NCBI GenBank assembly: GCA_016710335.1 | Contig: JADJXQ010000010.1 | Coordinates: 1 to 64,000, forward strand | Origin: Rhodospirillales bacterium | GTDB lineage: Bacteria > Pseudomonadota > Alphaproteobacteria > Rhodospirillales > Defluviicoccaceae | DNA length: 64,000 nt | Reading direction: 5' to 3' | In this document: positions 9,633 through 18,519 of the stretch, in pieces | Layout: every line of letters starts with the position of its first letter | How positions within the stretch are numbered: position 1 is the stretch's first letter | Made by a program: the position numbers and the translations under genes | The notes under the pieces: generated by a model | The model's database searches: none | Told to the model about the DNA's origin: nothing | The model's input: the letters and a program-made list of their open reading frames with translations, nothing else

Positions 9633-10493
9633 ATGGCGGACATCGTGGTTCTCGGATCGGTGGCCCGCGACGAGATCGTCAAGCTGCACGAACCGCTGCG
9701 TGAAGGAACGCATCTTTCCGGCGCGTGGCGAGGCCCCCGGTTGGGCGGCGGCGCCGCCTGCACCGGGGTGCCTCTGGTTCGGGCGGGGCATCACGTGACC
9801 ATCGTCGGCTCGATCGGCCAGGACGAACTTGGCCGGGATCTGATGGCGGCGCTCGTCGAATCCGGCCTCGACACCTCCCAGATGCGGCCCGTCGATCAAT
9901 CCTCGACCCGCTCCATCATTCTGGTCGACGGCGACGGCGAGCGGACGGTCATCAACGTGATGCGGAGCCACGAGGAGGAGCCGCCGAGAAGGCTTCTCGA
10001 TCTCCAGGCGGACTGTGTCTACGTGCGAAGCCGCCGCCGTGATCTGGCGCCGCTCCTTCGCGAGAAGGCCGAGTCCTCCCTGCTCATCGCGCACGTCCCG
10101 CCGAGCATGTCCGGAGCCCGTCCGGCCCACATTCTCGTGGCCTCTGCGTCCGACGTGACCGGCGAGTTGCTTGCGGACCCATGGGCGGCCGGCAAGGAGG
10201 TCGGCGGCGACCTGCTGCAATGGATGATCGTGACCCACGGCGCCGACGGGGTCGCCGCCTATGCGGAGGACCAGGTGTTGCGGGTGCCCGCCCAGCCGGT
10301 CGTGCCCATCGACACCACCGGCGCCGGCGACTCATTCGCGGCCGGCCTGGTGCATGCCCTGATGTCCGGCGCGACCATGCCCGACGCATTGGAAACCGCA
10401 GTCGCCTGGGGCGCCGAGGCGACCCAGTACGAGAGCTCCATCCTTCCGGAAGCGGCGATCGCCCAGTTGCTCAGTAGCGGGCGTGCGAGCTGA
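9633..10493 (+). CDS. PfkB family carbohydrate kinase
   Basis: A 286-residue ribokinase-fold kinase. The N-terminus MADIVVLGSVARDEIVKL and the early GGGAACTG correspond to substrate-binding loops, and DTTGAGDSFAAGLVHAL near the C-terminus contains the catalytic Asp and anion hole of PfkB signature 2. It phosphorylates a sugar or nucleoside in the cytosol; the substrate cannot be assigned. It stands alone on the plus strand, and its last 23 bases overlap the end of the convergent CBS-domain gene. Confidence 0.88.
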   Translation: MADIVVLGSVARDEIVKLHEPLREGTHLSGAWRGPRLGGGAACTGVPLVRAGHHVTIVGSIGQDELGRDLMAALVESGLDTSQMRPVDQSSTRSIILVDGDGERTVINVMRSHEEEPPRRLLDLQADCVYVRSRRRDLAPLLREKAESSLLIAHVPPSMSGARPAHILVASASDVTGELLADPWAAGKEVGGDLLQWMIVTHGADGVAAYAEDQVLRVPAQPVVPIDTTGAGDSFAAGLVHALMSGATMPDALETAVAWGAEATQYESSILPEAAIAQLLSSGRAS

Positions 10494-10926
10494 ACAGCCA
10501 CTCGGTGAGGTGATCCACGTCCACCTGCGCCCACTGGTAAAGGAACTCCAGCGCCTCCCGGCGCGCGACGATGCCGATCAGCTTGCCGTCGTCGACCACC
10601 GGCGCATGGCGAATACCGCGCTCCGCCAGTCCCTTCAGCACATCTTCCAGCACGTCGTCGGCGCGACAGGTGAAGACGTCCGTGGTCATCACCTCCTCGA
10701 CCTGCATCTTTGCCGCAGCCTCTTCATGCAGGCCGAGGGCGTGGGCGATGTCGCCCAACGAGATGATGCCGAGCAGCCGCTCGCTATCGTCGACGACAAC
10801 CGAAACCGAGAAGCGTTTGCCGCCGGTAGGATGGCCGAACCGGCGCGCAGCCTCTGCGACCGAGGTGTCCGGTTTCACCGTGAACACCGGTCCGCCGTAT
10901 TTTCCGAGATAGCGTTCGACCTTCAC
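10471..10926 (-). CDS. CBS domain pair protein
   Basis: A 151-residue protein composed almost entirely of two CBS domains. The first has TVKPDTSVAEAARRFG and LLGIISLGDIAHAL; the second has MTTDVFTCRADDVLEDVL and KLIGIVARREALEFL. Stand-alone CBS proteins bind adenine nucleotides and sense energy state or regulate partners. GTG at 10926 is chosen because a GGGGGAG site lies six bases upstream; the open frame continues further in a non-protein-like stretch. No obvious partner gene is adjacent. Confidence 0.85.
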   Translation of the reverse strand: MKVERYLGKYGGPVFTVKPDTSVAEAARRFGHPTGGKRFSVSVVVDDSERLLGIISLGDIAHALGLHEEAAAKMQVEEVMTTDVFTCRADDVLEDVLKGLAERGIRHAPVVDDGKLIGIVARREALEFLYQWAQVDVDHLTEWLFSSHARY

Positions 10927-11023
10927 GTCATTCTCCCCCGCCTGTCCACAAAGCAGAAGCGTTGTAACGGATGAGGAAAAACGATGCAATCGCCGCACCG
11001 CCGACCTCCGGGCATTGGCAATG

Positions 11024-12160
11024 CTACTTCGCCATCCGCTCCCAGGCCGCGACGGCGTCCGGCCAGCGGGCGTCGACCTTGGCGCGGTCGATGGCGGAGA
11101 TGGGATCGGCATTGGTGCGGTAGCCGTCGACCGTCGCCAAATACTGAGCCAGGCGGGGGCGCGTCGCCTCCCACGCCGGGAGGCCCAGCCGGGCGTGGAT
11201 GTCGGCGAGCACCGCGACAGGATCCCGGCACAGGCGCTCATAGCTGACCTCGACGAGGTGCCGGGCGGAGAGACACCCGCGTTCTGCCTCGAACGCGTCC
11301 ATCAGGCGGGTGAAGGTGGTGAGAACGAAATCGTCGATGTCGATCTCCGCGAACGGCTGCAAAGCCAGCTTGGGCAACAGGGTCCGGTAGTAGCGCCGCG
11401 TGGAGACGAACACCTCGTACGGGTTGCGGCGGATATGGATGAATTGCGCGCCAGGCCAGATCCCGCACAGCCGCGCGAGGCGGCCGGTGTAGACCGGGTT
11501 CTTGATGACGATCCGCGACGCGCCCTGGTGAATCGCGACCTTGTCCGCGAACTCCTTCGCCAGCCGCGCCCATCGGGCGATCTGCGGCTCGCCGACCCCA
11601 TCCAGGAACACGCCGCGGTCGATCAGCGCCTGGAAGTGTCGGGGGAAGTAGACGGCGTGAAAAACCGAGAGGTTCTGCAGGTTGGCGAGCGGGATCTCGT
11701 CCTCCTGCGGCGAGGTCGGCGTCACCGCCACCCGATCCACCTCCCGATCCTCCGGCAGGGCCCGTTCGAGCAGCGGCCGCAACCATGTGCCTAGGGTCAG
11801 GAGCTCGTCGGGCAGGCCGCTCGCGATCGGGGAGATGTGCCCGAACGCGGGGGAACAGCCCATCAGGCCGTGCAGATGCGTGGTGCCGGTGCGCCAGTGG
11901 CCGATGATGAACAGCGGCGGCTCCGGCGGCGATCGCGAACGCCTGAGGCGCGCAAACCTGGCCGCCTCCCACAGCCGGAACGGCGATCGGGCGGCGGCGC
12001 TCAGCACCATCATCGCGACCAGCCGCCGATGCTCCGGCGCGACCGGCCCATAATCGCGGAGGACGCGGAGCAACGTCGTGAGACGCGCCCCCATCAGCGG
12101 ATGCCGCAGGCTCGGGCGCGGCACCGTTGCTGCAGCGTCAGCGCCGTGCGGCGATGGCAT
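11024..12160 (-). CDS. Sulfotransferase family protein
   Basis: About 378 residues. The PAPS 5'-phosphosulfate-binding loop is GHWRTGTTHLH and the 3'-phosphate region is FIHIRRNPYEVFVSTRR, both standard for the Sulfotransfer_3 group; no signal or membrane segment is evident. The acceptor is unknown. The start is uncertain: ATG at 12160 overlaps the upstream aminotransferase by 23 bases, and ATG at 12094 would remove a low-complexity Ala/Pro-rich leader. Close spacing suggests cotranscription with the aminotransferase. Confidence 0.85.
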   Translation of the reverse strand: MPSPHGADAAATVPRPSLRHPLMGARLTTLLRVLRDYGPVAPEHRRLVAMMVLSAAARSPFRLWEAARFARLRRSRSPPEPPLFIIGHWRTGTTHLHGLMGCSPAFGHISPIASGLPDELLTLGTWLRPLLERALPEDREVDRVAVTPTSPQEDEIPLANLQNLSVFHAVYFPRHFQALIDRGVFLDGVGEPQIARWARLAKEFADKVAIHQGASRIVIKNPVYTGRLARLCGIWPGAQFIHIRRNPYEVFVSTRRYYRTLLPKLALQPFAEIDIDDFVLTTFTRLMDAFEAERGCLSARHLVEVSYERLCRDPVAVLADIHARLGLPAWEATRPRLAQYLATVDGYRTNADPISAIDRAKVDARWPDAVAAWERMAK

Positions 12161-13526
12161 GTCCGGCCAGCGTGGTGCCGAGGCTCCAAATCGATCCCGG
12201 GACCTTGTGGCAGTCGGCGATGACGTCATCGAACGCCGCGACCGTCCACGCCACGTCGGCCTCGTCGATCACCAGCGGCGGCAGCAGCTTGATCACATGC
12301 ATGCCGTGGCCGGCCACCTGGGCGAGGATGCGATGCTTCGCGAACAGCGGCACCAGCACCATCTGGCTGAACAGCGACTTGTCCGCCTTCTCCAGCATCG
12401 CCCACGAGGCGCGCAGCTTGAGGCTCTGCGGCGGCCCGAACTCGAGCGCGATCATCAGGCCCTTGCCGCGCACGTCCTTGACGAACTCGTAGCGCTCGAC
12501 GAACGGCGCCATGGCAGCCATGAGCCGCTCCCCCATGGCCTTGGCGTGGCTCACCAGCCGCTCCTCCTTCAGGACATGCAGGGTGGCGAGGCCGGCGGCC
12601 ATGGCGGCGTTGTTCTGGCCGAACGTGGAGCCGTGAATGACCGCCCGCTCCATGCGGTCGAACACCGCGTTGTAGATCCGCTTCCGGCTCAGCACCGCGC
12701 CCACCGGGATCTGCCCGCCCGACAGCGCCTTGGCGGTCACCAGCATGTCGGGCTCGACGCCCCAGTGCTCGACAGCCCACATCGCTCCGGTGCGGCCGAG
12801 GCCGGTCTGGATCTCGTCCGCGATGAACACCGTGCCGTAGCGTTCGCAGAGCCGCTTCGCTTCCGGGAGGTACGAGTCGGACGGGATGTTGACGCCCTTG
12901 CCCTGGATCGGCTCCACCACGAACGCCGCCGCCGTGCGCCGACGAAGTGCGGCCTCGAGCGCCTCCAGGTCGTCGAACGGCACCATGTGGCAGTCCGGCA
13001 GCAGCGGCCCGAAGCCGTTGCGGAACGTTGCGTCGCCGTTCAACGACAGCGAGCCCATGGTGAGCCCGTGGAACCCGTGGTCGCAATGGATAAGGCCGTC
13101 GCGGCGGGTGGCGTAGCGGGCGAGCTTGATCGCCGCTTCCACCGCCTCGGTCCCCGAGTTGGCGAACAGCACCTTTTCGAGGCCGTCGCCCGGCGCCGTC
13201 GCGAGCAGGGCTTCGGCAAGCAACCCGCTCAGCGGCGAGACGTCCATCTGCACCAGGTTGGGAAGCTCGGCCTCCATCACCTCCTGCAACGCGCCGTTGA
13301 CCACCGGATGGTTGCGGCCGAGCGCCAGCGCCCCCCACCCGCTCAGCAGATCGAGATATCTATCGCCGTGCTCGTCGAACAGGTAGGGTCCCACCCCGCG
13401 CGTATAGTGCCGATCGAACCCGATGGTCTTCAGAACACGCACCATCTGCGTGTTCATCAACTGCTCGTGGAGCTTGAACTTCTCCCCGCCGCGCGAGCGC
13501 AGCAGGTCCTCGATGAACCGCGACAT
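12138..13526 (-). CDS. Class III PLP-dependent aminotransferase
   Basis: A 462-residue fold-type I aminotransferase. Visible are FANSGTEAVEAAIKLAR (cofactor phosphate loop), FIADEIQTGLGRTG (Asp contacting the pyridine nitrogen) and TAKALSGG (Schiff-base Lys). It is related to ornithine, acetylornithine and diamine aminotransferases but has a longer N-terminus (residues 1-45) and C-terminus, so the amine substrate is not assigned. The sulfotransferase gene overlaps its 3' end; together they could modify a small molecule, which is inference. Confidence 0.9.
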   Translation of the reverse strand: MSRFIEDLLRSRGGEKFKLHEQLMNTQMVRVLKTIGFDRHYTRGVGPYLFDEHGDRYLDLLSGWGALALGRNHPVVNGALQEVMEAELPNLVQMDVSPLSGLLAEALLATAPGDGLEKVLFANSGTEAVEAAIKLARYATRRDGLIHCDHGFHGLTMGSLSLNGDATFRNGFGPLLPDCHMVPFDDLEALEAALRRRTAAAFVVEPIQGKGVNIPSDSYLPEAKRLCERYGTVFIADEIQTGLGRTGAMWAVEHWGVEPDMLVTAKALSGGQIPVGAVLSRKRIYNAVFDRMERAVIHGSTFGQNNAAMAAGLATLHVLKEERLVSHAKAMGERLMAAMAPFVERYEFVKDVRGKGLMIALEFGPPQSLKLRASWAMLEKADKSLFSQMVLVPLFAKHRILAQVAGHGMHVIKLLPPLVIDEADVAWTVAAFDDVIADCHKVPGSIWSLGTTLAGHAIAARR

Positions 13527-13895
13527 TCCGTACCTGCCCTTCGGGGATCGTTCCGCCGGTCATGGCGTCCCACGGCATCGCCTTCCAGCCCGGTGCGGCG
13601 CGATGCTACGAACTATATACCCCGCCCGTGCCCGAGGGTCAGCCACCAAACCCGCGCCAGCGACCCACTCACGGGCGGGTCCGATCCCCGCGTCAGGATC
13701 GCCTGCGGCAAAGGCGCTCATGCCGGCGAGGCAGCGGCCGCGGGACCGATAGCGGCCACGCCCGCTACATTGCCTCGTTCGACGACGGGAGAAGGTCGAG
13801 CGCAGAGGGGGCTCGGGATTCCCGAGCCCCCTCAAAAACCTTTTCCACGCGTTTATTTATGTCAGCTGCCGTTCGCGGCGAGAGAATGATATTTT
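13527..13895. other. Intergenic region between aminotransferase and XRE gene
   Basis: No gene is seen in these 369 bases apart from the hairpin at 13805-13833. The aminotransferase promoter should lie at the low-coordinate end, but no clear -35/-10 pair was recognised. Confidence 0.5.
13805..13833. other. Strong 13-bp perfect hairpin
   Basis: Arms GAGGGGGCTCGGG and CCCGAGCCCCCTC pair perfectly around an ATT loop. It lies downstream of the minus-strand RHH-GNAT-XRE operon. The flanking AAAAACC is on the wrong side for a standard terminator in that direction (T run before, not after, the stem), so it may be a processing or protective hairpin. Confidence 0.6.
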
Positions 13896-14390
13896 TCAAC
13901 GCGCTTTGTCACCTGGTTCGCTTTTGTCACTCAACACCATAATAAAGCTTTCCAGAGCGGCGTTCTCTTCCGGCGTCAGCTTTTCGATCGGTTCCGACCG
14001 GGCTGCAAAACGCATGGCTTCCTGCTTGAACCGAACATCTTTGGCAATGGCCAGTCCGGCCAGCTGCGAAAGCTTCGTGTTCGGAACATCAAACGCTCGT
14101 GCGAGCTGATAGACCGTTCTCGGCTCCGGTTTGTGGTGCGCGTCATCTTCTATGCTGACAAGTTCGCCAAGATCGACATCCGCCGTTGCTGCCAGCTCCT
14201 CCACGCTTAGCTCTTTCTTTCTCCGCATCAGCCGAACGAACCGGCCAAATGCAATCTGAGCTTCTTCTCCATGGTGTGGCGCGGGGCTTTCCGCATTAGT
14301 GTCCAAGGCGAGAAGGCCAGCCCCGATCTCAGAATCTCCCTCGATCTGAGCCCTGGCCATGCACCACTCCTTTGTCACCTCCAGTTTCAT
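13896..14390 (-). CDS. XRE-type helix-turn-helix regulator
   Basis: 164 residues with a central Cro/C1-type HTH (about 48-110: FGRFVRLMRRKKELSVEELA, then LVSIEDD and VYQLARAFDV) flanked by a long acidic N-terminal arm and a helical C-terminal part (TPEENAALESFIMVL). The start has GGAAGGAG four bases upstream, and ATG overlaps the GNAT stop by four bases (ATGA). It is the last gene of a compact three-gene operon and could control it or act as an antitoxin-like partner. Its base composition is visibly less GC-rich than the surrounding core genes. Confidence 0.82.
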   Translation of the reverse strand: MKLEVTKEWCMARAQIEGDSEIGAGLLALDTNAESPAPHHGEEAQIAFGRFVRLMRRKKELSVEELAATADVDLGELVSIEDDAHHKPEPRTVYQLARAFDVPNTKLSQLAGLAIAKDVRFKQEAMRFAARSEPIEKLTPEENAALESFIMVLSDKSEPGDKAR

Positions 14391-15028
14391 GTGCTCCTTC
14401 CTTTCTCTTCTCCTGTCTCAATGAATGACCGTGCCTGTTTGGGGGTCATCTCAAAGTAGCGGAGGCCTTGATAGGCAGCATCCGGACCAAGATCCGTCAT
14501 GCCGCATTTCCTTCCGTAAAAGTTGTTAGCCTGCGGCAGCGAGTGAAGACCGATCCGTCCCTGAAACTCTTCCTGCAGGCTCAGCTCGATCGCCGCTCTT
14601 ATCAGCATACTTCCGACGCCCCGGTAACGGGCGGGGTTATAAAGCTCCGGCCTGTTCCACGGGGCATTCTCTAGGTAATCGACATAAACCAGTGGCTTCG
14701 CCCTTTGGCTTTCGATCCGGGACGTCCGTGTCAAATCAACCTGCATCATGCCCTGCGTTATCCCGTCACACACAATGCAGAAGGTCTGATGCGCAAGAAG
14801 GCCCCGGATGCGTTCCATTTTGGTTTGCCAGTTCCAGTGGGCGCTTTGTGGCCTTACTTGCCGCACCCCTTCGGCATCAAGCCGCAACAGCGCAATCCAC
14901 AAAGCCGGTTGCCAATGGTCTTCCCAATCTCGGAGCTGGTCCTCCGATATCGCGTCACGCAGCTTTGCTTCTACGGCATATCCACTCTCTACTTCTAACA
15001 AATAGACAGTCGATGATTCTATCGTCAC
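14387..15028 (-). CDS. GNAT family acetyltransferase
   Basis: 213 residues. The acetyl-CoA site is recognisable as ARYRGVGSMLIRAAIEL (motif A, about residues 133-150) followed by GLHSLPQANNFYGRKCGM (motif B). The first 90 residues form an extra domain rich in Trp (DWEDHWQPALWIALL). It starts with GTG overlapping the RHH stop (GTGA) and ends overlapping the XRE start. GNAT enzymes next to RHH proteins can be TacT-like toxins that acetylate aminoacyl-tRNA, but those are usually shorter (about 160-180 residues), so this is only a possibility. Confidence 0.8.
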   Translation of the reverse strand: MTIESSTVYLLEVESGYAVEAKLRDAISEDQLRDWEDHWQPALWIALLRLDAEGVRQVRPQSAHWNWQTKMERIRGLLAHQTFCIVCDGITQGMMQVDLTRTSRIESQRAKPLVYVDYLENAPWNRPELYNPARYRGVGSMLIRAAIELSLQEEFQGRIGLHSLPQANNFYGRKCGMTDLGPDAAYQGLRYFEMTPKQARSFIETGEEKGRST

Positions 15029-15237
15029 AGCAGCATAACCTCCGCTTTTTCCTTGGTCGTCTCGTTCTCGAAGAAGAACCTTTCTCCCGCCTCAACCCGA
15101 GTCTCGATGAGCTGGTAGAGCCTCAGGGCTTGGCGCAACACGGCCGTCTTGCTGAGGTCCTTTTTCGCCGACAAGTCTTCCAGAGCCCTCATTTCTGGCT
15201 CTGTCAGGTTGAGCGTCATGGTCCGTTTGCCATTCAT
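15025..15237 (-). CDS. Ribbon-helix-helix (CopG-like) DNA-binding protein
   Basis: A 70-residue protein. KRTMTLNLTEPEMRALEDLS is the ribbon plus first helix, and LSKTAVLRQALRLYQLIET the second helix of an RHH dimer; the C-terminus is charged, as in antitoxins or autoregulators. ATG at 15237 is chosen over the upstream in-frame start because AAGGAGG precedes it by six bases and the promoter at 15260-15288 places transcription start just above it. First gene of the RHH-GNAT-XRE operon. Confidence 0.82.
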   Translation of the reverse strand: MNGKRTMTLNLTEPEMRALEDLSAKKDLSKTAVLRQALRLYQLIETRVEAGERFFFENETTKEKAEVMLL

Positions 15238-15259
15238 GCGAGCCTCCTTATCCATGCTC

Positions 15260-15288
15260 AACATAGCAGCCGGATCGGAAAATGTCAA
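15260..15288 (-). promoter_or_regulatory. Near-consensus sigma-70 promoter of the RHH-GNAT-XRE operon
   Basis: On the minus strand: -35 TTGACA (15288-15283), 17-base spacer, -10 TATGTT (15265-15260). Predicted transcription starts near 15253, leaving a leader of about 16 bases that contains the AAGGAGG site. Confidence 0.75.
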
Positions 15289-15289
15289 C

Positions 15290-15318
15290 AAATAATAGCT
15301 ATCGAATAGCTATTATTT
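15290..15318. promoter_or_regulatory. 29-bp inverted repeat abutting the -35 element (probable operator)
   Basis: Perfect 13-bp arms AAATAATAGCTAT and ATAGCTATTATTT around CGA. It lies one base upstream of the -35 hexamer of the RHH-GNAT-XRE promoter, the usual position for autoregulation by an RHH or XRE protein. Also able to form a hairpin, but it is outside the predicted transcript. Confidence 0.65.
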
Positions 15319-15690
15319 AGCCACGCAATATTTATCATCGGGCGATATCAACATCATTGAGGATGTTATGTCTGGACGAAACCGACACGGGCCTTGCGGT
15401 CTAGCCCGAGCGCGGTCGATGGGCTTCGTCGGTGCGTGCAACGGCCAGTGTCCTACAGGCAGTGTCCGACCTATGGCCTGAAGTGCGTGAAGGGACGACG
15501 TTGGGCTGGGAGCCCGCCACATTCTTCCGGGAAGGAGTGATACGCCATGACCGGGGATATCGTTGTTGAGCCTCCCTCGAATTGGTGGCTGCCTTGCCGG
15601 GCTCCTTGGGGAGCAGGAAGGCGCTTGGTGACGAGATCGCGTCGGAGTTTCACGGCGACCGCTAAAACCCGTGACAGTCAGCCCCTTGGA
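15319..15690. other. Intergenic region without recognised gene
   Basis: 372 bases between the operator of the RHH operon and the end of the DUF2235 gene. Short frames exist but none looks protein-like. AACATC/GATGTT arms near 15347-15366 are the only local structure seen. Confidence 0.4.
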
Positions 15691-18051
15691 CTATTGCACG
15701 AGCTCCAGGCGGATCTCGGTGCTGCCCACATTGTTCGCATAGAACCGGTCGCGCGAGCTCCAGGGATTGATCGCGTCGTTGACATACAGAAAGACGGCGC
15801 CGGAGCGGGCCGCTTCGAACTCCGCGACGTAGACCAGATCGTGAGGATCGACGCGCTCGACCTCGAGTGCTTGACTATGGCTGAACAGCGTCCAGTCCGG
15901 CACGACCTTGACGATCGGCTGGAGCCAACGGTGCGCCGGCGAGCGGCGCAAGAAGGCGGCCGGCCGCAGGTACCAGGGCAATTTCTCGGATTCGAAACCA
16001 ACGGGATCCGCCGCGATGCCTTCGTCCCGCCAAGCATCCCTGACAGTGAGTGTGACCCGGTACCGGAGTCCCTCGGTCACCGCGAGCCCGGTGGACCAGC
16101 AGCGGTCGCTGATGGTGAACAGCTCCGGCACGGTGACCGGCGCGGCAACGGGCTCCGCCGGGCCGAGCGTGCAGAATAGTTCCGATCTTTCGCCAACAGC
16201 GATCGAAACCCGGTGCGTCACGGTGAAGGGCACCGCCAGCAACAGAACCACTCCCATGCCCAGCACGAGCAAGCCAAACAAGAATGGAACCAGCCGCCAT
16301 TTCAGGTACCGGAAAAATCTCTGGTAGACCGGATTCGCCCGAACCCGATAGGCGGCGCTCCGGCAGGGGTCACCCCGCGGCGCCGGCGGCATGCCGGGCC
16401 GCCCAAGGGATTTTGCCCAGAGCGCGCGCATCCGGTCGTGGATGCGCGTCTGCAGCCGCGTGCTGGTGGACAGCAGCAGCAATATGGCGATCACCAGCAC
16501 CGCGAAGAGGCCGGGCCTTGCCGTGAAAGCCTCGATCCATATTTGGACGAAGCCGGGCAAAATCGTTCCGGCGGCCGAAATCACCGGAACCAGGAGGCAT
16601 TGTGGACCCGCGCAAGCCGACGGCGGCAATACCGCGTTGATTACCGGCATAAGAGCGAGCAACAGGGACATGCTCACGGTCGTGAAATAGCTGATCCGTC
16701 TGCGCCAGACGACGTTCCACACCCATTCCTGCTGTCGGGCCCGTTCCCCGGCGTCGGTCTCGGGCGCGGGGACGATCCCGCCGTCGGCAAGGGCGACGCT
16801 ATAAGCTTCAGGCAGAACGATGGGGGCATACGCGTCCGTCCCGGATCGGATCCGGTTGACCACGCTCTCGTGGACCACCACCGACTTGAGCTGCGCGCGC
16901 TGATCCCGAACCGGATCGACCATGATCAACGAGGTCGGGTCGGGCAGATCCTTGCGGGCCCGGATCTTGCGCGGCTGATACCGGTAATAGCTGGCGAGGC
17001 CGCGGCGGGAATCGTGCAACGGCCCGAACTCGTTGAGCGCCCCCTGGACCTCCATGACGGCTTCGGGCCTGAGGCGCAGGCCGGCTCCGGCCTCCTTCAT
17101 CATCCAGTTCAGCGAGACGAACGCCAGCGCGTCGTCCGGATAGCCCCCCCCGACGTTCGAGTGCATGCCCGCGAACCAGACTTGGCGCATGCGGCCGGGC
17201 TGGATTTCGCCCGCGTCCTCAAGCCTCTCCTCCTCCTCTTCGTCCCAGAGCAGCGGATGAAAGGTGTCGCGCTCGTCATCCAGTGCCAGCGCATGACGCG
17301 CCTTCTGGACTTTCGGGGACAGCTTATAGTTCGGCATCGACAGCGGCCAGACCCAGCGATCGATGCCGCGGGACATCTCGGTGATCGGCAAGCCATAAGC
17401 CGCCACGGTGTCCCAGAGGCCGACAAACGCAATTTTCCCGATGGGGATATTGTTCTCCCTCGAGTAGAGCGGTTTGCCGGTCAGATTGCGCCAAAGCCGG
17501 AGGATCGCGTCGCGGAGCCAGCGCAAACTGCGGAGGAAGAGCAACCTTAGGAACTGAGATCCCGGTGGATTGAAGCGCTTGCGGTAGGCACGATAGGCGT
17601 CGCGAGCATCGCGCTGGAGTTGCGCCTCGCCCGAGTACGGGACGAGTCCTTGCTGGACAACGATCCCGATCACCAGGCGAATGGTGAATGCGCCGCGACT
17701 GAACCCGAAGGCATATATGTCGTCGCCCTCCCGGTAATTTCGGCAGAGAAACGTGTAGAGGTCGAGGACATTGCGCTTCAAACCGACGCCAAAAACACCG
17801 CCGAGGAGCATCAGAGGGCGGAACGTCGACGTGCCGACGCCGTTGTCGTAATGGGCGATCTGCTCCGCCTCTCCCGCGGCCGCTTGGTCCGCGGTCACCG
17901 GATCCGTGTCGAGCGCCTTGTAGAGACGCCAGACATTCGTCTTGAACAGCTTGCCCGAACTGTTACCCGTGCCATCGGAAAAGATCGCGATGACCCGCCG
18001 ACCCCGTTCGCCCGGGACTACAGCCGGTTCGTGTGCCCCGCCTTTTGCCAT
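15691..18051 (-). CDS. DUF2235 alpha/beta-hydrolase, membrane associated
   Basis: 786 residues. The N-terminal half is a DUF2235 (Tle1-type phospholipase-like) domain: AIFSDGTGNSSGKLFKTNVW near residue 22 and the nucleophile elbow GFSRGAF (about 114-120), with AGMHSNVGGGYPDDALA supplying a later catalytic His/Asp region. Three hydrophobic spans follow (about 455-480, 520-540, 595-620), and the last 150 residues form a soluble beta-rich domain. T6SS effectors of this family lack such spans and lie near vgrG; no T6SS gene is here, so a stand-alone membrane lipase role is more likely. Substrate unknown. Confidence 0.82.
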   Translation of the reverse strand: MAKGGAHEPAVVPGERGRRVIAIFSDGTGNSSGKLFKTNVWRLYKALDTDPVTADQAAAGEAEQIAHYDNGVGTSTFRPLMLLGGVFGVGLKRNVLDLYTFLCRNYREGDDIYAFGFSRGAFTIRLVIGIVVQQGLVPYSGEAQLQRDARDAYRAYRKRFNPPGSQFLRLLFLRSLRWLRDAILRLWRNLTGKPLYSRENNIPIGKIAFVGLWDTVAAYGLPITEMSRGIDRWVWPLSMPNYKLSPKVQKARHALALDDERDTFHPLLWDEEEEERLEDAGEIQPGRMRQVWFAGMHSNVGGGYPDDALAFVSLNWMMKEAGAGLRLRPEAVMEVQGALNEFGPLHDSRRGLASYYRYQPRKIRARKDLPDPTSLIMVDPVRDQRAQLKSVVVHESVVNRIRSGTDAYAPIVLPEAYSVALADGGIVPAPETDAGERARQQEWVWNVVWRRRISYFTTVSMSLLLALMPVINAVLPPSACAGPQCLLVPVISAAGTILPGFVQIWIEAFTARPGLFAVLVIAILLLLSTSTRLQTRIHDRMRALWAKSLGRPGMPPAPRGDPCRSAAYRVRANPVYQRFFRYLKWRLVPFLFGLLVLGMGVVLLLAVPFTVTHRVSIAVGERSELFCTLGPAEPVAAPVTVPELFTISDRCWSTGLAVTEGLRYRVTLTVRDAWRDEGIAADPVGFESEKLPWYLRPAAFLRRSPAHRWLQPIVKVVPDWTLFSHSQALEVERVDPHDLVYVAEFEAARSGAVFLYVNDAINPWSSRDRFYANNVGSTEIRLELVQ

Positions 18052-18519
18052 TGCCTTCCCCGTTCAAGGCCAGTCGGGAGGGGCGCCGGGCCGGAGGTGT
18101 CGGGCCGACGGACTTCTCGCCGATGCCTTTCGGGGCATCACCGCCACCTGGCAAAATAAAGCAAAGATACAAACGACGTCCCGAACTGTCTGGCCACCAG
18201 CGCCTCCCCGCCAAACCGGCTGGCTACGTTCTTTGCGAGGGCAGTTCTTGTTTATTATTCTCCCCCCTACTACCCCATACTACTGCGTCTGAGGCGCGCC
18301 AACAAGGGCCGGGAAGAGAAGTGGAAAGAAGATTATTGGTCCCGGAGCCGGTTTCACGAAACATGGTGGGAAACATGGCGGGAAACATGGTGGAGAGCCG
18401 AGTTGCCCGCAGATCGCGACATTCGGAGGAGGCGCGTACGAGGCGCCCTGATAGCGACGGACGTGGAACTTGACGCCGCTCTTCGCGTTGCTCCTTGCAC
18501 ACGATGAAGGAGAAACTCG
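18052..18519. other. Intergenic region with a 12-bp triple repeat
   Basis: 468 bases between two divergent genes. It contains three tandem copies of GAAACATGG(T/C)GG at 18358-18393. A T-rich stretch lies around 18246-18265. No gene or clear promoter was recognised. Confidence 0.45.

Noticed and set aside
13805..13833. Rho-independent terminator
   Set aside because: The stem is perfect but no T run follows in either direction within the usual distance, so it was listed only as a hairpin.
12078..13889. 603-codon plus-strand frame opposite the aminotransferase
   Set aside because: Antisense to a gene with all class III aminotransferase motifs.
15471..15653. 60-codon minus-strand frame upstream of the RHH operon
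   Set aside because: No ribosome site, no recognisable family, and composition is not convincingly protein-like.
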